Source of the DNA: Rhodoferax antarcticus ANT.BR
GTDB lineage: Bacteria > Pseudomonadota > Gammaproteobacteria > Burkholderiales > Burkholderiaceae_C
NCBI RefSeq assembly: GCF_001938565.1
Contig: NZ_MSYM01000013.1
Location: 373,496 to 437,495, forward strand
Direction of reading: 5' to 3'
DNA: 64,000 bases
This document shows, piece by piece, positions 9,249-20,683 of the stretch; the stretch's first letter is position 1; each line of letters starts with the position of its first letter. Both the position numbers and the translations under genes were made by a program. Under the pieces are notes generated by a model. The model ran no database searches, was not told the origin of the DNA, and saw only the letters and a list, made by a program, of their open reading frames with translations.

Positions 9249-10502
9249 ATGGCTGAAATAAAAAACTACACCCTTAACTTCGGACCTCAGCACCCGGCGG
9301 CGCATGGCGTGCTGCGCCTAGTGCTGGAGCTCGACGGCGAAGTCATCCAGCGCGCAGATCCACACATCGGTTTGCTGCACCGTGCGACGGAAAAACTCGC
9401 AGAAAGCAAGACCTACATCCAGTCATTGCCCTACATGGATCGGCTTGATTACATGTCGATGATGTGCAACGAGGATGCTTATTGCCTGGCCATCGAAAAG
9501 ATGCTGGGCCTGGAAGTTCCCATTCGCGCCAAGTACATCCGGGTGATGTACTCGGAGATCACCCGCATGCTCAACCATCTGCTGTGGGTGGGTGCGCATG
9601 GTCTGGATTGTGGCGCCATGACGGTCATGCTTTATGCCTTTCGCGAGCGTGAAGACCTGTTTGATATGTATGAGGCGGTCAGCGGCGCGCGTATGCACGC
9701 GGCTTATTTCCGCCCAGGTGGTGTTTACCGTGACTTGCCTGACAGCATGCCGCAGCACCAGCCTAACAAGGTGCGCAGCGCAAAGTCCATCGAAGAGCGC
9801 AACCGCAATCGCAAGGGCAGCTTGCTCGATTTCATCGACGACTTCACCAAACGCTTCCCCACCTACCTGGACGAGTACCACACGCTCTTGACCGAAAACC
9901 GGATCTGGAAGCAGCGCACCGTCGGGATTGGCGTGGTGACCCCTGAGCGCGCACTTAATCTTGGCTTCACCGGACCGATGTTGCGTGGTTCGGGTATTGC
10001 CTGGGACCTGCGTAAACAGCAGCCTTACGACGCCTATGACCAGATCGAGTTCGATGTGCCTGTGGGTAAAACCGGCGACAGTTATGACCGTTATCTGGTG
10101 CGAATGGAAGAAATGCGCCAGTCCAACCGCATCATCAAGCAATGTGTTGACTGGTTGCGGGTTAATCCTGGCCCGGTCATTACCGACAACCACAAGATCG
10201 CACCGCCCGACCGTGAGTCTATGAAAACCAACATGGAAGAGTTGATTCACCATTTCAAGTTGTTCACCGAAGGTTTCTGTGTGCCTGAAGGCGAGGCATA
10301 TGCCGCCATTGAACATCCGAAGGGCGAGTTCGGCATCTATCTAATCAGCGATGGTGCCAACAAACCCTATCGTTTGAAAATCCGCCCACCGGCGTTTGTG
10401 CATCTGGCTGCCCTCAACGAAATGGGCAAGGGGCACATGATTGCAGACGCGGTAGCGATTATTGGCACGATGGACATTGTGTTTGGGGAAGTTGACCGAT
10501 GA
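9249..10502 (+). CDS. nuoD: NADH-quinone oxidoreductase subunit D
   Basis: A 417-residue 49-kDa-type subunit forming the quinone pocket with Nuo[23 protein letters not shown] holds the pocket His/Tyr region; [20 protein letters not shown] and [26 protein letters not shown] are also typical. The gene starts 3 bases after nuoC and overlaps nuoE by 4 bases (ATGA), indicating translational coupling. Confidence 0.97.
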   Translation: MAEIKNYTLNFGPQHPAAHGVLRLVLELDGEVIQRADPHIGLLHRATEKLAESKTYIQSLPYMDRLDYMSMMCNEDAYCLAIEKMLGLEVPIRAKYIRVMYSEITRMLNHLLWVGAHGLDCGAMTVMLYAFREREDLFDMYEAVSGARMHAAYFRPGGVYRDLPDSMPQHQPNKVRSAKSIEERNRNRKGSLLDFIDDFTKRFPTYLDEYHTLLTENRIWKQRTVGIGVVTPERALNLGFTGPMLRGSGIAWDLRKQQPYDAYDQIEFDVPVGKTGDSYDRYLVRMEEMRQSNRIIKQCVDWLRVNPGPVITDNHKIAPPDRESMKTNMEELIHHFKLFTEGFCVPEGEAYAAIEHPKGEFGIYLISDGANKPYRLKIRPPAFVHLAALNEMGKGHMIADAVAIIGTMDIVFGEVDR

Positions 10503-10990
10503 TTTCTGAAAAGTCCCTTGCTGCTTTCGCAATGGAAGTGGCCAAGTACCCCGCTGACCAGCGGCAGTCAGCAGTGATGGCTTGTTTGAGGATCGTTCAG
10601 CAAGAGCTGGGTTATGTCAGCCTTGATTCAGAACGCTTCGTTGCAGACTATTTAGGCATGGCCCCGATTGCGGTTCATGAAGTCACCAGTTTTTACAACA
10701 TGTACAACCAGAAGCCGGTTGGCAAGTACAAGCTCAATGTTTGTACCAATCTGCCGTGTCAGTTGCGTGACGGTGGCAAGGCTCTGGCGCATTTGAAGAG
10801 CCGCCTGGGTATCGATGCCAATCAGACGACGTCTGACGGTTTGTTTACCCTGCAGGAGTGTGAGTGTCTGGGCGCCTGTGCTGATTCACCGGTGATGCTT
10901 GTCAACGACACCAGCATGTGCAGTTTCATGACCAATGACAAGCTCGACCAGTTGGTCGGTGGCTTACGCTCTCTGGAGGCCAAGGCATGA
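10499..10990 (+). CDS. nuoE: NADH-quinone oxidoreductase subunit E
   Basis: A 163-residue thioredoxin-like subunit that binds the 2Fe-2S cluster N1a. The ligand pattern is CTNLPC and later [12 protein letters not shown]-terminal helices ([25 protein letters not shown]) and [18 protein letters not shown] match the family. It overlaps nuoD and nuoF by 4 bases at each end. Confidence 0.96.
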   Translation: MISEKSLAAFAMEVAKYPADQRQSAVMACLRIVQQELGYVSLDSERFVADYLGMAPIAVHEVTSFYNMYNQKPVGKYKLNVCTNLPCQLRDGGKALAHLKSRLGIDANQTTSDGLFTLQECECLGACADSPVMLVNDTSMCSFMTNDKLDQLVGGLRSLEAKA

Positions 10991-12339
10991 ATGCGCACAG
11001 TTTTCTGCGGCAATTTCAGGCGACGGGGACGCAGACCTGTTTTCATAACCGTCATATCCAACCGCAAATCCTGGCTGGGCTCAATGGAGCCAATTGGCGT
11101 CTGAAGGACTACGAGGCGCGCGGTGGCTATCAGGCTTTGCGCAGAATGTTGGGTCAGGACGGTGGCGAAGGGCTGACGCAGGATCAGGTGATTGCTATGG
11201 TGAAAGAGTCAGCGCTGCGTGGTCGTGGTGGTGCCGGCTTTCCTACCGGGCTAAAGTGGAGTTTTATGCCACGGCAGTTTCCTGGACAAAAGTATCTGGT
11301 TTGCAACACAGACGAAGGTGAGCCTGGGACCTGCAAAGACCGCGACATCATGGAATTTAATCCACATGCGGTCATTGAGGGCATGATCATTGCGGCCTTT
11401 GCGATGGGTATCACCGTGGGTTACAACTACATCCATGGTGAAATTTTTCACACCTACGAGCGTTTCGAACAAGCCATCGAAGAGGCGCGCGCGGCTGGGT
11501 TCCTTGGAGACAATATTCTCGGGAGCAGCTTCAGTTTCCAGTTACATGCTGCGCATGGCTTTGGGGCCTATATCTGTGGTGAGGAAACTGCTTTACTGGA
11601 ATCCTTGGAGGGTAAAAAAGGCCAACCGCGCTTCAAGCCACCGTTTCCAGCAAGTTTTGGCCTGTACGGCAAACCCACCACCATCAACAACACCGAAACC
11701 TTTGCCGCGGTTCCCTGGATCATTCGCCTTGGTGGCAAGGCCTATCTGGAAAGTGGCAAGCCGAACAACGGTGGCACCAAGATTTATTCCGTCAGCGGCG
11801 ATGTGGAACTCCCCGGAAACTACGAGGTGCCCATGGGTACCCCGTTCGCGACGCTGCTGGAGCTGGCCGGTGGTGTCCGTCAAGGTCGCAAGCTCAAAGC
11901 TGTGATCCCCGGTGGGTCATCCTCTCCCGTGTTACCCGCAGACATCATGATGGACTGCACCATGGATTACGACTCCATCGCCAAGGCGGGCTCTATGCTG
12001 GGCTCTGGGGCAGTGATTGTGATGGACGACTCGCGCTGCATGGTCAAGAGCCTGCAGACTTTGAGCTATTTTTATATGCATGAGTCCTGTGGTCAATGCA
12101 CGCCTTGTCGCGAGGGCACGGGCTGGTTGTTCAGGGTGGTCGACCGGATTGAGCACGGGCTTGGTCGTGAGGCAGATATGGCGCTGCTGAACTCAGTCGC
12201 TGAAAACATTCAGGGGCGCACCATTTGCGCTCTGGGTGACGCTGCAGCCATGCCAGTGCGCGCCATGCTCAAGCATTTCCTGCCTGAATTCGAGTACCAC
12301 GTGGCGCACAAAACCTGCATGGTTCCAGTTTACGTTTGA
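10987..12339 (+). CDS. nuoF: NADH-quinone oxidoreductase subunit F
   Basis: A 450-residue NADH-binding subunit with FMN and 4Fe-4S cluster N3. The glycine-rich NADH/FMN site is [13 protein letters not shown] (about residue 80). [15 protein letters not shown] follows. The cluster ligands are [12 protein letters not shown] (about residue 363) and a later Cys in GRTICALGD. The first ~30 residues precede the conserved core, as in other Burkholderiales homologues. The ATGA overlap with nuoE indicates coupling. Confidence 0.97.
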   Translation: MNAHSFLRQFQATGTQTCFHNRHIQPQILAGLNGANWRLKDYEARGGYQALRRMLGQDGGEGLTQDQVIAMVKESALRGRGGAGFPTGLKWSFMPRQFPGQKYLVCNTDEGEPGTCKDRDIMEFNPHAVIEGMIIAAFAMGITVGYNYIHGEIFHTYERFEQAIEEARAAGFLGDNILGSSFSFQLHAAHGFGAYICGEETALLESLEGKKGQPRFKPPFPASFGLYGKPTTINNTETFAAVPWIIRLGGKAYLESGKPNNGGTKIYSVSGDVELPGNYEVPMGTPFATLLELAGGVRQGRKLKAVIPGGSSSPVLPADIMMDCTMDYDSIAKAGSMLGSGAVIVMDDSRCMVKSLQTLSYFYMHESCGQCTPCREGTGWLFRVVDRIEHGLGREADMALLNSVAENIQGRTICALGDAAAMPVRAMLKHFLPEFEYHVAHKTCMVPVYV

Positions 12340-12350
12340 GCGAGCTCCAG

Positions 12351-14495
12351 ATGATTGAAATTGAACTCGACGGTAAAAAGGTGAGTGTTGCTCAAGGCAG
12401 CACAGTGATGCATGCGGCTGAGCAAGTTGGCACCTACATCCCTCACTTTTGTTATCACAAAAAGCTCACCATCGCCGCCAATTGTCGTATGTGCCTGGTC
12501 GAGGTGGAGAAAATGCCTAAGCCCATGCCAGCCTGCGCCACCTCAGTCACGCAGGGGATGGTGGTGCATACCAAGACAGTCAAGGCTATCCAGGCGCAGC
12601 AGTCAGTTATGGAGTTCCTTCTGATCAATCATCCGCTGGATTGTCCTATTTGCGACCAGGGAGGGGAGTGCCAGTTGCAGGATCTGGCGGTGGGATATGG
12701 CGCATCTGCCTCGCGCTACGATGAGGAGAAGCGGGTCGTTCACGTCAAAGACGTTGGTCCTCTGATTTCGATGCAGGAAATGACGCGGTGTATTCATTGC
12801 ACGCGCTGCATACGCTTTGGGCAAGAGATTGCCGGCGTGATGGAGTTAGGCATGACGCACCGTGGCGAGCATGCTGAGATCGAAACTTTTGTTGGACAGA
12901 CTATCGATTCAGAACTGTCTGGCAACATGATTGATATCTGCCCGGTGGGTGCGTTGACCAGCAAACCATTCCGTTACAGCGCTCGCACCTGGGAGTTGTC
13001 CCGCCGCAAGTCGGTGAGCCCGCACGACTCCACTGGCGCAAATTTGGTGGTGCAAGTGAAGGGTAGCCGAGTGATGCGTGTGGTTCCGTTTGAAAACGAA
13101 GCGATCAATGAATGCTGGATTGCAGACCGCGACCGTTTTTCCTACGAGGCACTCAACAGTGACCAGCGCTTAACGGCGCCCATGCTGAAACAAGGTGGTG
13201 TTTGGAAGACTGTCGACTGGCAAACTGCCCTGGAATACGTTGCCAACGGGCTTCAGCAAGTCATTCGCGAACACACCGCAACAGGTGTTGGCACCTTGGT
13301 CAGTGCGCACAGCACTCTTGAAGAGTTGCATCTCGCCAGCAAGCTGACGCGCGCCTTGGGCAGCGGAAATATCGACTATCGCTTGCGCAACGCTGAGTTT
13401 CCGGTCTTTGAGGGCGTGCGCTATCTGGGCACGTCGATTGCATCGCTGTCAGACTTGCAAAGCGTGCTGGTGGTTGGCTCCAATTTGCGCAAGGATCACC
13501 CATTATTTGCCCAACGCATACGTCAGGCTGTACGAAAAGGTGGCACCGTAAATGCCATTACCAGCCAGCGTGCTGACTGGGCCATACCAGTAGTCAATAC
13601 CGTTGTTGCCAGATCCGTACATTGGGTGCGGACGCTGGCAGGAGTGGCGGCAGCGATAGCGCAGACGAAAGGTGTCATAGCGCCTGTTGCCGCCGAAATC
13701 ACGCCAAACCTTCAGGCTATGGCCGATGCATTGACGAAGGATGGTGAGCGAAAAGCGGTTCTGCTGGGCAATGCTGCTGCTCACCATGCAAGTGCGACCA
13801 GTCTTTTGGCACTTGCCAATTGGATTGCCGCCCACACCGGGGCTTCTGTCGGGTACTTGACCGAGGCTGCCAATACCGTCGGGGCGCAGTTGGTTCGGGC
13901 GCAACCAGATGCTGACGGGTTGAACGCTGGGCAGATGCTGAGCGGTGGACTAAAGGCGCTGCTGTTGCTCAATACTGAGCCCGAGTTTGACTCGGTAGCT
14001 GGTGCATCGGCATCCAGTGCGCTGTCGACTGCAGAGATGGTGGTCACGTTGAGCCCGTTCAAGGCCAACATGGCTTTCAGTGATGTGCTGTTGCCTATAG
14101 CGCCTTTCACAGAAACTTCTGGCACCTTTGTCAACGCTGAAGGGTGTGCGCAGTCTTTCCATGCTGTCGTCAAGCCCTTGGGTGAGACCCGGCCAGCTTG
14201 GAAAGTGCTGCGGGTTTTGGCCAATACATTGGGCTTGGCGGGTTTTGATTTTGATTCTTCGGAGGCCGTTCGCGCGGATATCGCTGGTTTGGCCCTCCAA
14301 GAACATGCTGCATTTGTAGAGCGTGCATTGCTCAGCAACCAGACCGCAGAGCGGGTTCATTTGACCGACGTTTCTGGCACTCCCTGCGTGGCCGACATTT
14401 ATGCGCTGGACAGTATCGTCAGGCGTGCCAGCAGCTTGCAGATGACAGCCGATGCCCTTCACGAATCGGCTGGTGAAAAGGGGCAGCATGATTGA
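12351..14495 (+). CDS. nuoG: NADH-quinone oxidoreductase subunit G
   Basis: A 714-residue 75-kDa-type subunit. The N-terminal ferredoxin domain has [18 protein letters not shown] for a 2Fe-2S cluster; [17 protein letters not shown] and [10 protein letters not shown] bind further 4Fe-4S clusters. The rest is a degenerate molybdopterin-oxidoreductase domain with no cofactor role. ATG 12351 gives the usual [11 protein letters not shown] start; an in-frame TTG at 12336 overlaps the nuoF stop and is less likely. The C-terminal region is the least conserved part, as is normal for the family. Confidence 0.95.
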   Translation: MIEIELDGKKVSVAQGSTVMHAAEQVGTYIPHFCYHKKLTIAANCRMCLVEVEKMPKPMPACATSVTQGMVVHTKTVKAIQAQQSVMEFLLINHPLDCPICDQGGECQLQDLAVGYGASASRYDEEKRVVHVKDVGPLISMQEMTRCIHCTRCIRFGQEIAGVMELGMTHRGEHAEIETFVGQTIDSELSGNMIDICPVGALTSKPFRYSARTWELSRRKSVSPHDSTGANLVVQVKGSRVMRVVPFENEAINECWIADRDRFSYEALNSDQRLTAPMLKQGGVWKTVDWQTALEYVANGLQQVIREHTATGVGTLVSAHSTLEELHLASKLTRALGSGNIDYRLRNAEFPVFEGVRYLGTSIASLSDLQSVLVVGSNLRKDHPLFAQRIRQAVRKGGTVNAITSQRADWAIPVVNTVVARSVHWVRTLAGVAAAIAQTKGVIAPVAAEITPNLQAMADALTKDGERKAVLLGNAAAHHASATSLLALANWIAAHTGASVGYLTEAANTVGAQLVRAQPDADGLNAGQMLSGGLKALLLLNTEPEFDSVAGASASSALSTAEMVVTLSPFKANMAFSDVLLPIAPFTETSGTFVNAEGCAQSFHAVVKPLGETRPAWKVLRVLANTLGLAGFDFDSSEAVRADIAGLALQEHAAFVERALLSNQTAERVHLTDVSGTPCVADIYALDSIVRRASSLQMTADALHESAGEKGQHD

Positions 14496-15570
14496 CACGA
14501 TTTTCAACGCGGGGGCCGGGTTGGTTTCTGCTGACTGGTGGGTGAACGGCGCCTGGCCTGTGCTGTGGGTCTTGATCAAAATTGTTGTGCTGGTGGCGCC
14601 TTTGATGGGTGCGGTCGCTTATTTGACCTTGTGGGAGCGCAAACTGATCAGTTGGATACAAAATCGGATTGGCCCGAATCGCGTGGGTCCCATGGGATTG
14701 TTGCAACCGATTGCCGACGCCATGAAGTTGTTGACCAAAGAAGTTTTGGCGCCGGCTGCCGCCAATAAGGAGTTGTTTTTTTTGGGTCCGGTGTTGACGA
14801 TCATGCCGGCACTTGCCGCCTGGGTGGTTGTGCCTTTCGGCCCTGATGTTGCACTGGCTAACATCAACGCAGGCTTGCTTTTCTTGATGGCGATTGTCTC
14901 GCTGGAGGTCTATGGTGTGGTCATCGCAGGTTGGGCATCTAACTCCAAGTACCCCTTTTTGGCGGCTTTGCGCGCCTCTGCGCAAATGGTCAGTTACGAA
15001 CTGGCGATGGGCTTTTGTTTGATTATTGTGATGATGGTTTCGGCCAGCATGAACCTTTCAGAGATCGTCATGGGGCAAGACAAAGGCATGTTCGTGGATA
15101 AGGGTTGGAACTTTATGTCCTGGAACTGGTTGCCCTTGCTGCCAATTTTTGTGATTTATTTCATCTCGGGTCTGGCGGAGACCAATCGTCATCCGTTTGA
15201 CGTGGTGGAGGGTGAATCTGAAATTGTGGCCGGCCACATGGTCGAGTATTCGGGGATGTCTTACGCCATGTTCTACTTGGCAGAGTACGCCAACATGTGG
15301 CTCATCTCGATCCTCTGCACTGTGTTGTTTCTGGGTGGTTGGTTGTCACCCATCGACAACGCGGTTTTCAACGCCGTTCCGGGCTGGATCTGGCTAGGTT
15401 TGAAAACGTTTGCAGTTGTTACCATGTTCATTTGGGTACGGGCGACGTTTCCACGTTATCGCTACGACCAGATCATGCGTTTGGGCTGGAAAATTTTTAT
15501 TCCAGTCACTCTTCTTTGGTTGGTCGTCATCGCTGTGTGGATGCAGACGCCCTGGAACATCTGGAACTAA
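14488..15570 (+). CDS. nuoH: NADH-quinone oxidoreductase subunit H
   Basis: A 360-residue membrane subunit with about eight transmembrane helices that links the quinone cavity to the proton pumps. [39 protein letters not shown] and [30 protein letters not shown] are the family's most conserved stretches and carry the charged residues of the E-channel. ATG 14488 overlaps the nuoG stop by 8 bases and matches the family start. Confidence 0.96.
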   Translation: MIDTIFNAGAGLVSADWWVNGAWPVLWVLIKIVVLVAPLMGAVAYLTLWERKLISWIQNRIGPNRVGPMGLLQPIADAMKLLTKEVLAPAAANKELFFLGPVLTIMPALAAWVVVPFGPDVALANINAGLLFLMAIVSLEVYGVVIAGWASNSKYPFLAALRASAQMVSYELAMGFCLIIVMMVSASMNLSEIVMGQDKGMFVDKGWNFMSWNWLPLLPIFVIYFISGLAETNRHPFDVVEGESEIVAGHMVEYSGMSYAMFYLAEYANMWLISILCTVLFLGGWLSPIDNAVFNAVPGWIWLGLKTFAVVTMFIWVRATFPRYRYDQIMRLGWKIFIPVTLLWLVVIAVWMQTPWNIWN

Positions 15571-15582
15571 CTGAAGCCTGCC

Positions 15583-16116
15583 ATGCCTAATCAAACGCCT
15601 TCTGCACCCAAAGGTGCTGTCGAGCCTCCGTTCTCTTTGTCAGACTTCTTGTCCAGCTTCATGCTGTTGGAGTTCTTCAAAGGCTTCGCGCTAACCGGAA
15701 AATACGCCTTTCGCAGCAAAATCACCCAAGAGTATCCAGAAGAAAAGACGCCTTTGTCCCCGCGGTTCCGCGGACTCCACGCTTTGCGGAGGTATGACAA
15801 CGGTGAAGAGCGGTGCATCGCCTGCAAGTTGTGTGAGGCCGTTTGTCCGGCAATGGCGATCACCATTGAGTCGGAGGTTCGCGAAGATGGTTCACGTCGG
15901 ACAACACGTTACGACATTGACTTGACCAAATGTATTTTTTGTGGCTTTTGCGAAGAAAGCTGCCCGGTAGACTCCATCGTCGAGACCCATATTCTCGAAT
16001 ACCACGGCGAAAAGCGCGGCGATCTGTATTTCACCAAGGAGATGCTGCTTGCTGTTGGCGACCGCTTCGAGCGGGATATTGCAAGTAGTAGGGCGGCGGA
16101 CGCCAAGTACCGCTAA
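15583..16116 (+). CDS. nuoI: NADH-quinone oxidoreductase subunit I
   Basis: A 177-residue TYKY-type subunit bearing clusters N6a and N6b. Two CxxCxxCxxxCP motifs are visible: [12 protein letters not shown] and [12 protein letters not shown]. The ~20-residue Pro/Ala-rich N-terminal extension before [12 protein letters not shown] is unusual in length but shared by some Burkholderiales relatives, as far as I recall. It stands in the standard nuo order. Confidence 0.96.
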   Translation: MPNQTPSAPKGAVEPPFSLSDFLSSFMLLEFFKGFALTGKYAFRSKITQEYPEEKTPLSPRFRGLHALRRYDNGEERCIACKLCEAVCPAMAITIESEVREDGSRRTTRYDIDLTKCIFCGFCEESCPVDSIVETHILEYHGEKRGDLYFTKEMLLAVGDRFERDIASSRAADAKYR

Positions 16117-16146
16117 CCCCCTCCTCACAAGAAAGATTTTCTGGCC

Positions 16147-16797
16147 ATGGATGTCAAGACTGGTTTTTTTTACGCTTTTTCAGCGGTACTGCTTTTTTCT
16201 GCTTTTAGGGTGATTACCGCGCGCAATCCGGTGCATGCCGTTTTGTTTTTGGTGCTGTCGTTTTTCCAGGCAGCCATGATCTGGATGTTGCTCAAAGCGG
16301 AATTCCTTTCCATCGCACTGATCCTGATCTATGTGGGCGCGGTGATGGTGTTGTTTCTCTTTGTGGTGATGATGCTGGACGTTAACGTCAAGAACGCACG
16401 CACTGGTTTCTGGAAGAATTTTCCGTTGGCGGCTGTCGTGGGCGTCGTTATTGTCCTGGAGATGACGGCGGTGTTGCTTGGTGCGTTCTCCGAGATTGAT
16501 CCGATACCCGTGGCCGCCTTGGCGGAGCCAGGCATGTCGAACACACGTGCGTTGGGAAGGTTGCTGTACACCGAGTACCTCTATCCGCTGGAAGTCGCCG
16601 CCGCGTTATTGTTGGTGGCCATGATCGCTGCGGTGGCTTTGGCATTGCGCCAACGCAAAGACAGTAAAGCGATTGATGCGGGTCTCCAGATCAGGGTCAG
16701 ATCGAAAGATCGCCTGGCAATTGTCAAGCTGGCGCCCACCTTGCCGGCCCGGCTCGCGCCTGAAGCCAATGAACCGACACAGGAGAACAAAGCATGA
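16147..16797 (+). CDS. nuoJ: NADH-quinone oxidoreductase subunit J
   Basis: A 216-residue five-helix membrane subunit. [25 protein letters not shown] and [22 protein letters not shown] contain the pi-bulge helix region important for coupling. A ~45-residue polar C-terminal tail follows the last helix. It overlaps nuoK by 4 bases (ATGA). Confidence 0.95.
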   Translation: MDVKTGFFYAFSAVLLFSAFRVITARNPVHAVLFLVLSFFQAAMIWMLLKAEFLSIALILIYVGAVMVLFLFVVMMLDVNVKNARTGFWKNFPLAAVVGVVIVLEMTAVLLGAFSEIDPIPVAALAEPGMSNTRALGRLLYTEYLYPLEVAAALLLVAMIAAVALALRQRKDSKAIDAGLQIRVRSKDRLAIVKLAPTLPARLAPEANEPTQENKA

Positions 16798-17102
16798 CGC
16801 TGACACTAGGGCACTACCTGTCGTTGGGCGGCATCCTCTTTGCGCTGTCGGTTGTCGGTATTTTTTTGAATCGCAAGAACCTGATCGTGTTGATGATGGC
16901 CATTGAACTGATGCTGCTGGCCGTCAACACCAATTTTGTCGCCTTCTCGCACTATCTTGGTGATTTGAGCGGGCAGATCTTCGTGTTTTTCATTCTGACA
17001 GTGGCCGCGGCAGAGGCAGCCATCGGGTTGGCTATTCTGGTTGTCTTGTTTCGCAACAAGGCAAACATCAATGTGGACGAACTTGATTCGTTGAAGGGGT
17101 AA
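16794..17102 (+). CDS. nuoK: NADH-quinone oxidoreductase subunit K
   Basis: A 102-residue three-helix membrane subunit (MrpC-like). The two buried glutamates of the proton path lie in [12 protein letters not shown] and [13 protein letters not shown]. The length is exactly typical. It starts within the nuoJ stop. Confidence 0.96.
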   Translation: MTLTLGHYLSLGGILFALSVVGIFLNRKNLIVLMMAIELMLLAVNTNFVAFSHYLGDLSGQIFVFFILTVAAAEAAIGLAILVVLFRNKANINVDELDSLKG

Positions 17103-17108
17103 GAGGAA

Positions 17109-19160
17109 ATGAGTCAAACCCTATCCGCCCCGGTTCTGGCAGCGATACCGCTTGCGCCGCTTTTCGGTGCATTGGTGGCCGGCATTATGGGTACCAAGTT
17201 CGGTGGCAATACTATCGGCAGGCGTGCCTCACACACCATCGCCATCGTGGGTGTTTTCGTATCCTTTATTTTGTCGGCAATTACTTTGAATAGCGTGGTC
17301 TCTGATGGCGCACGCTTCAATGACTCGCTTTACACCTGGATGGTGGTTGACGGCCTGAAGATGGAAATCGGATTCATGGTGGACGGGCTTACCGCCATGA
17401 TGATGTGCGTGGTGACGTTTGTGTCACTGATGGTCCACATCTACACCATTGGCTACATGCAAGAGGATGAGGGTTACAACCGGTTTTTCTCGTTTATCTC
17501 TTTGTTTACGTTTTCGATGCTGATGCTTGTGATGAGCAACAACTTGCTGCAACTGTTTTTTGCTTGGGAGGCAGTTGGTCTGGTGTCTTACCTGTTGATC
17601 GGGTTCTGGTACAACAAGCCGACTGCCATTTTTGCCAATATGAAGGCGTTTTTGGTGAACCGGGTTGGCGACTTCGGTTTCATTCTCGGTATTGGTTTGA
17701 TCGCTGCGTATGCCGGCACGCTGGACTACGTGGAGGTTTTTGCCAAGGCCCCTGAGTTGGTGGCGCTGACACTGCCTGGAACTGACTGGATGCTGGTCAG
17801 TGTGATTTGTATCTGTCTGTTTATTGGCGCCATGGGCAAGTCAGCCCAGTTTCCGCTGCACGTCTGGCTGCCTGATTCCATGGAAGGTCCCACACCGATT
17901 TCTGCCCTGATTCATGCGGCAACCATGGTGACGGCGGGTATCTTCATGGTGGCAAGGATGTCGCCCTTGTTCGAGTTGAGCGAAGCAGCACTCAACTTTG
18001 TGATGATCATTGGGGCGATCACCGCGTTGTTCATGGGTTTCCTGGGCATCATCCAGAACGACATCAAACGCGTTGTGGCCTATTCCACCTTGTCCCAGTT
18101 GGGGTACATGACCGTGGCTCTAGGCGCATCGGCTTATTCAGTGGCGGTCTTTCACCTGATGACGCACGCGTTTTTCAAAGCCTTGTTGTTTCTGGCTGCT
18201 GGATCGGTCATCATGGGTTTACACCACAACCAAGACATCCGCTGGATGGGTGGGGTTCGCAAATACATGCCGATCACTTGGATTACGTTCTTGATCGGCT
18301 CCTTGGCACTGATTGGAACGCCTTTCTTTTCCGGGTTTTACTCCAAAGACGAGATCATCATGGCGGTGCACGCCAGCAACCTGCCTGCCGCAGGATTCGC
18401 CTATTTTGCGGTACTTGCCGGCGTATACGTGACGGCGTTTTATTCTTTCCGTCTGTACTTTCTGGTCTTTCATGGCAAGGAACGCTTTGATCAAAATCCT
18501 GACGCGCATGGACATGGTCACGAAGACGATCATGGGCATGCAGCCGGCGATCATGATCATGGCAATCAAGGTCAAGGTTATGAAACTAAAGAGTCACCTT
18601 GGGTAGTGACAATTCCGTTGATCCTGCTGGCGCTCCCGTCGATGGTTATTGGTTACATGACGATTGGTCCCATGTTGTTTGGTGACTTTTTCAAAGATGC
18701 CATTTTCGTCAACGCAGAAATCCATAAGGCGATGGAGGTTCTTTCAGAGAAGTTCCATGGTGCGGCGGCACTCGCCCGACATGGTTTCTCTGCCCCGCCT
18801 TTCTGGCTGGCGCTTGCGGGCGTGCTGTCATCCTATTACATGTACATGGTCAATCCCGCTTTGCCAGCTGCCATCAAGCGAAGTGCGAAGCCGCTCTATA
18901 GCCTGCTCGAAAACAAGTATTACCTAGATTGGTTCAATGAAAACGTGTTGGCCCGCGGCGCACGCGGTCTGGGTGTGGCGCTGTGGAAGGTGGGTGACCA
19001 AACTTTGATAGATGGGGCAGTTGTGAACGGTTCTTGGCGCGTTGTCGGCCTGATCTCCGGTGTGGTCAGAAAGCTCCAGACTGGCTATTTGTATGACTAC
19101 GCGCTGACCATGGTGCTCGGCATCTTTGTGTTGCTGACGTATTTCGTTTGGCTCAAATAG
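17109..19160 (+). CDS. nuoL: NADH-quinone oxidoreductase subunit L
   Basis: A 683-residue antiporter-like proton-pumping subunit with about 16 helices and the long lateral helix. FFAWEAVGLVSYLLIGFWY carries the helix-5 Glu, and MGKSAQFPLHVWLPDSMEGPTPISALIHAATMVTAGIFMVAR carries the pump Lys/His residues. A cytoplasmic or periplasmic loop near residues 460-490 is very His/Asp-rich (about 9 His within 25 residues), an insertion described as a finding. All other features are standard. Confidence 0.96.
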   Translation: MSQTLSAPVLAAIPLAPLFGALVAGIMGTKFGGNTIGRRASHTIAIVGVFVSFILSAITLNSVVSDGARFNDSLYTWMVVDGLKMEIGFMVDGLTAMMMCVVTFVSLMVHIYTIGYMQEDEGYNRFFSFISLFTFSMLMLVMSNNLLQLFFAWEAVGLVSYLLIGFWYNKPTAIFANMKAFLVNRVGDFGFILGIGLIAAYAGTLDYVEVFAKAPELVALTLPGTDWMLVSVICICLFIGAMGKSAQFPLHVWLPDSMEGPTPISALIHAATMVTAGIFMVARMSPLFELSEAALNFVMIIGAITALFMGFLGIIQNDIKRVVAYSTLSQLGYMTVALGASAYSVAVFHLMTHAFFKALLFLAAGSVIMGLHHNQDIRWMGGVRKYMPITWITFLIGSLALIGTPFFSGFYSKDEIIMAVHASNLPAAGFAYFAVLAGVYVTAFYSFRLYFLVFHGKERFDQNPDAHGHGHEDDHGHAAGDHDHGNQGQGYETKESPWVVTIPLILLALPSMVIGYMTIGPMLFGDFFKDAIFVNAEIHKAMEVLSEKFHGAAALARHGFSAPPFWLALAGVLSSYYMYMVNPALPAAIKRSAKPLYSLLENKYYLDWFNENVLARGARGLGVALWKVGDQTLIDGAVVNGSWRVVGLISGVVRKLQTGYLYDYALTMVLGIFVLLTYFVWLK

Positions 19161-19173
19161 GGGAAATATAAAA

Positions 19174-20649
19174 ATGGGTTTGTTGAGCCTGGCGATCTGG
19201 ACGCCAATCATTTTTGGCGTGGTGCTTCTGGCGATGGGCCGAGAGGATCAGGTGCGGACAGTTCGCTGGGTTGCCTTGGGCGGTGCGGTGATCAGTTTGC
19301 TGGTCACATTGCCGTTGTACGTTTTGTTTGATAACTCGACGGCTGCGATGCAGTTTGGAGAGCTGTCCTCCTGGATAGATCGCTTCAACATCAATTACCG
19401 ACTCGGCGTTGACGGTATTTCGCTGTGGTTTGTGCTGCTGACAGCGTTTATTAACGTGATTGTCGTGATTGCGAGCTGGGAGGTGATCACCAAGCGTGTC
19501 AATCAGTACATGGGCGCGTTCATGATTTTGAGCGGGTTGATGATAGGGGTGTTTTGTGCGCTGGACGGTATGCTTTTTTATGTGTTCTTCGAAGCAACGC
19601 TGATCCCGATGTATCTGATTATTGGCATTTGGGGTGGTCCTAACAAAATTTACGCTTCGTTCAAATTTTTCCTGTACACCTTGCTTGGTTCGTTGCTAAT
19701 GCTGGTGGCGCTGATTTATTTGTACGTCGCCTCTGGTGGCAGCTTTGACTTGTTGACCTGGCACCGTCTGCCGCTGGAAGGGTCGACTCAAACATTGTTA
19801 TTCTTTGCGTTTCTCGCAGCGTTTGCCGTCAAGGTGCCAATGTGGCCAGTGCACACCTGGCTGCCAGATGTCCACGTGGAGGCGCCAACCGGGGGCTCAG
19901 CAGTTTTGGCCGCCATCATGTTGAAGCTTGGCGCCTACGGTTTTCTGCGGTTTTCCTTGCCGATTGCACCTGACGCGTCACATGAATGGGCTGGTTTAAT
20001 GATCGGTTTGTCTCTGGTTGCTGTTGTGTACGTTGGACTGGTGACCATGGTTCAAAAGGACATGAAGAAGCTTGTGGCTTATTCGTCCGTAGCGCACATG
20101 GGTTTTGTTACCCTTGGTTTTTTCCTTTTTAACGGGCTGGGTGTGTCCGGCGGCATTGTGCAAATGATTGCACACGGCTTTGTTTCTGCAGCCATGTTTC
20201 TTTGCATTGGTGTTCTTTACGACCGGATGCATTCCAGAGAGATTGCTGCCTACGGGGGCGTTGTCAACACCATGCCAAAGTTCGCAGCTTTCGCACTGCT
20301 TTTCTCGATGGCTAACTGCGGCTTGCCGGGTACAGCGGGTTTCGTGGGCGAATGGATGGTAATTCTGGCGGCAGTCAGCGTTAACTTCTGGGTTGGCATG
20401 GCGGCAGCCAGTGCGCTGATTTTTGGCGCTGCCTATTCGCTGTGGATGTTCAAGCGGGTGTATTTAGGCCCCGTTGTTAATGAGCAGGTTAAACATCTAA
20501 CAGATATCAATACACGTGAATTTTTCTTCCTGAGTTTGCTGGCGATTGCAGTGCTCTATATGGGTGTTTATCCAAAACCATTTACCGACGTGATGGACGT
20601 TTCAGTGACAGAGCTGCTGAAACACGTTGCTCAGTCAAAACTGCCTTAG
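19174..20649 (+). CDS. nuoM: NADH-quinone oxidoreductase subunit M
   Basis: A 491-residue antiporter-like subunit with about 14 helices. [21 protein letters not shown] carries the conserved helix-5 Glu, and [41 protein letters not shown] carries the pump Lys and His. [18 protein letters not shown] is also typical. No defects are visible. Confidence 0.96.
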   Translation: MGLLSLAIWTPIIFGVVLLAMGREDQVRTVRWVALGGAVISLLVTLPLYVLFDNSTAAMQFGELSSWIDRFNINYRLGVDGISLWFVLLTAFINVIVVIASWEVITKRVNQYMGAFMILSGLMIGVFCALDGMLFYVFFEATLIPMYLIIGIWGGPNKIYASFKFFLYTLLGSLLMLVALIYLYVASGGSFDLLTWHRLPLEGSTQTLLFFAFLAAFAVKVPMWPVHTWLPDVHVEAPTGGSAVLAAIMLKLGAYGFLRFSLPIAPDASHEWAGLMIGLSLVAVVYVGLVTMVQKDMKKLVAYSSVAHMGFVTLGFFLFNGLGVSGGIVQMIAHGFVSAAMFLCIGVLYDRMHSREIAAYGGVVNTMPKFAAFALLFSMANCGLPGTAGFVGEWMVILAAVSVNFWVGMAAASALIFGAAYSLWMFKRVYLGPVVNEQVKHLTDINTREFFFLSLLAIAVLYMGVYPKPFTDVMDVSVTELLKHVAQSKLP

Positions 20650-20683
20650 GCCGTTCCCCGAATTCCAAGAAAAAGATATTCAC

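Noticed and set aside
9423..10316. 297-codon minus-strand ORF antisense to nuoD
   Set aside because: Shadow of the well-supported nuoD gene.
12336..12350. TTG start of nuoG overlapping nuoF
   Set aside because: The ATG at 12351 gives the usual family N-terminus.
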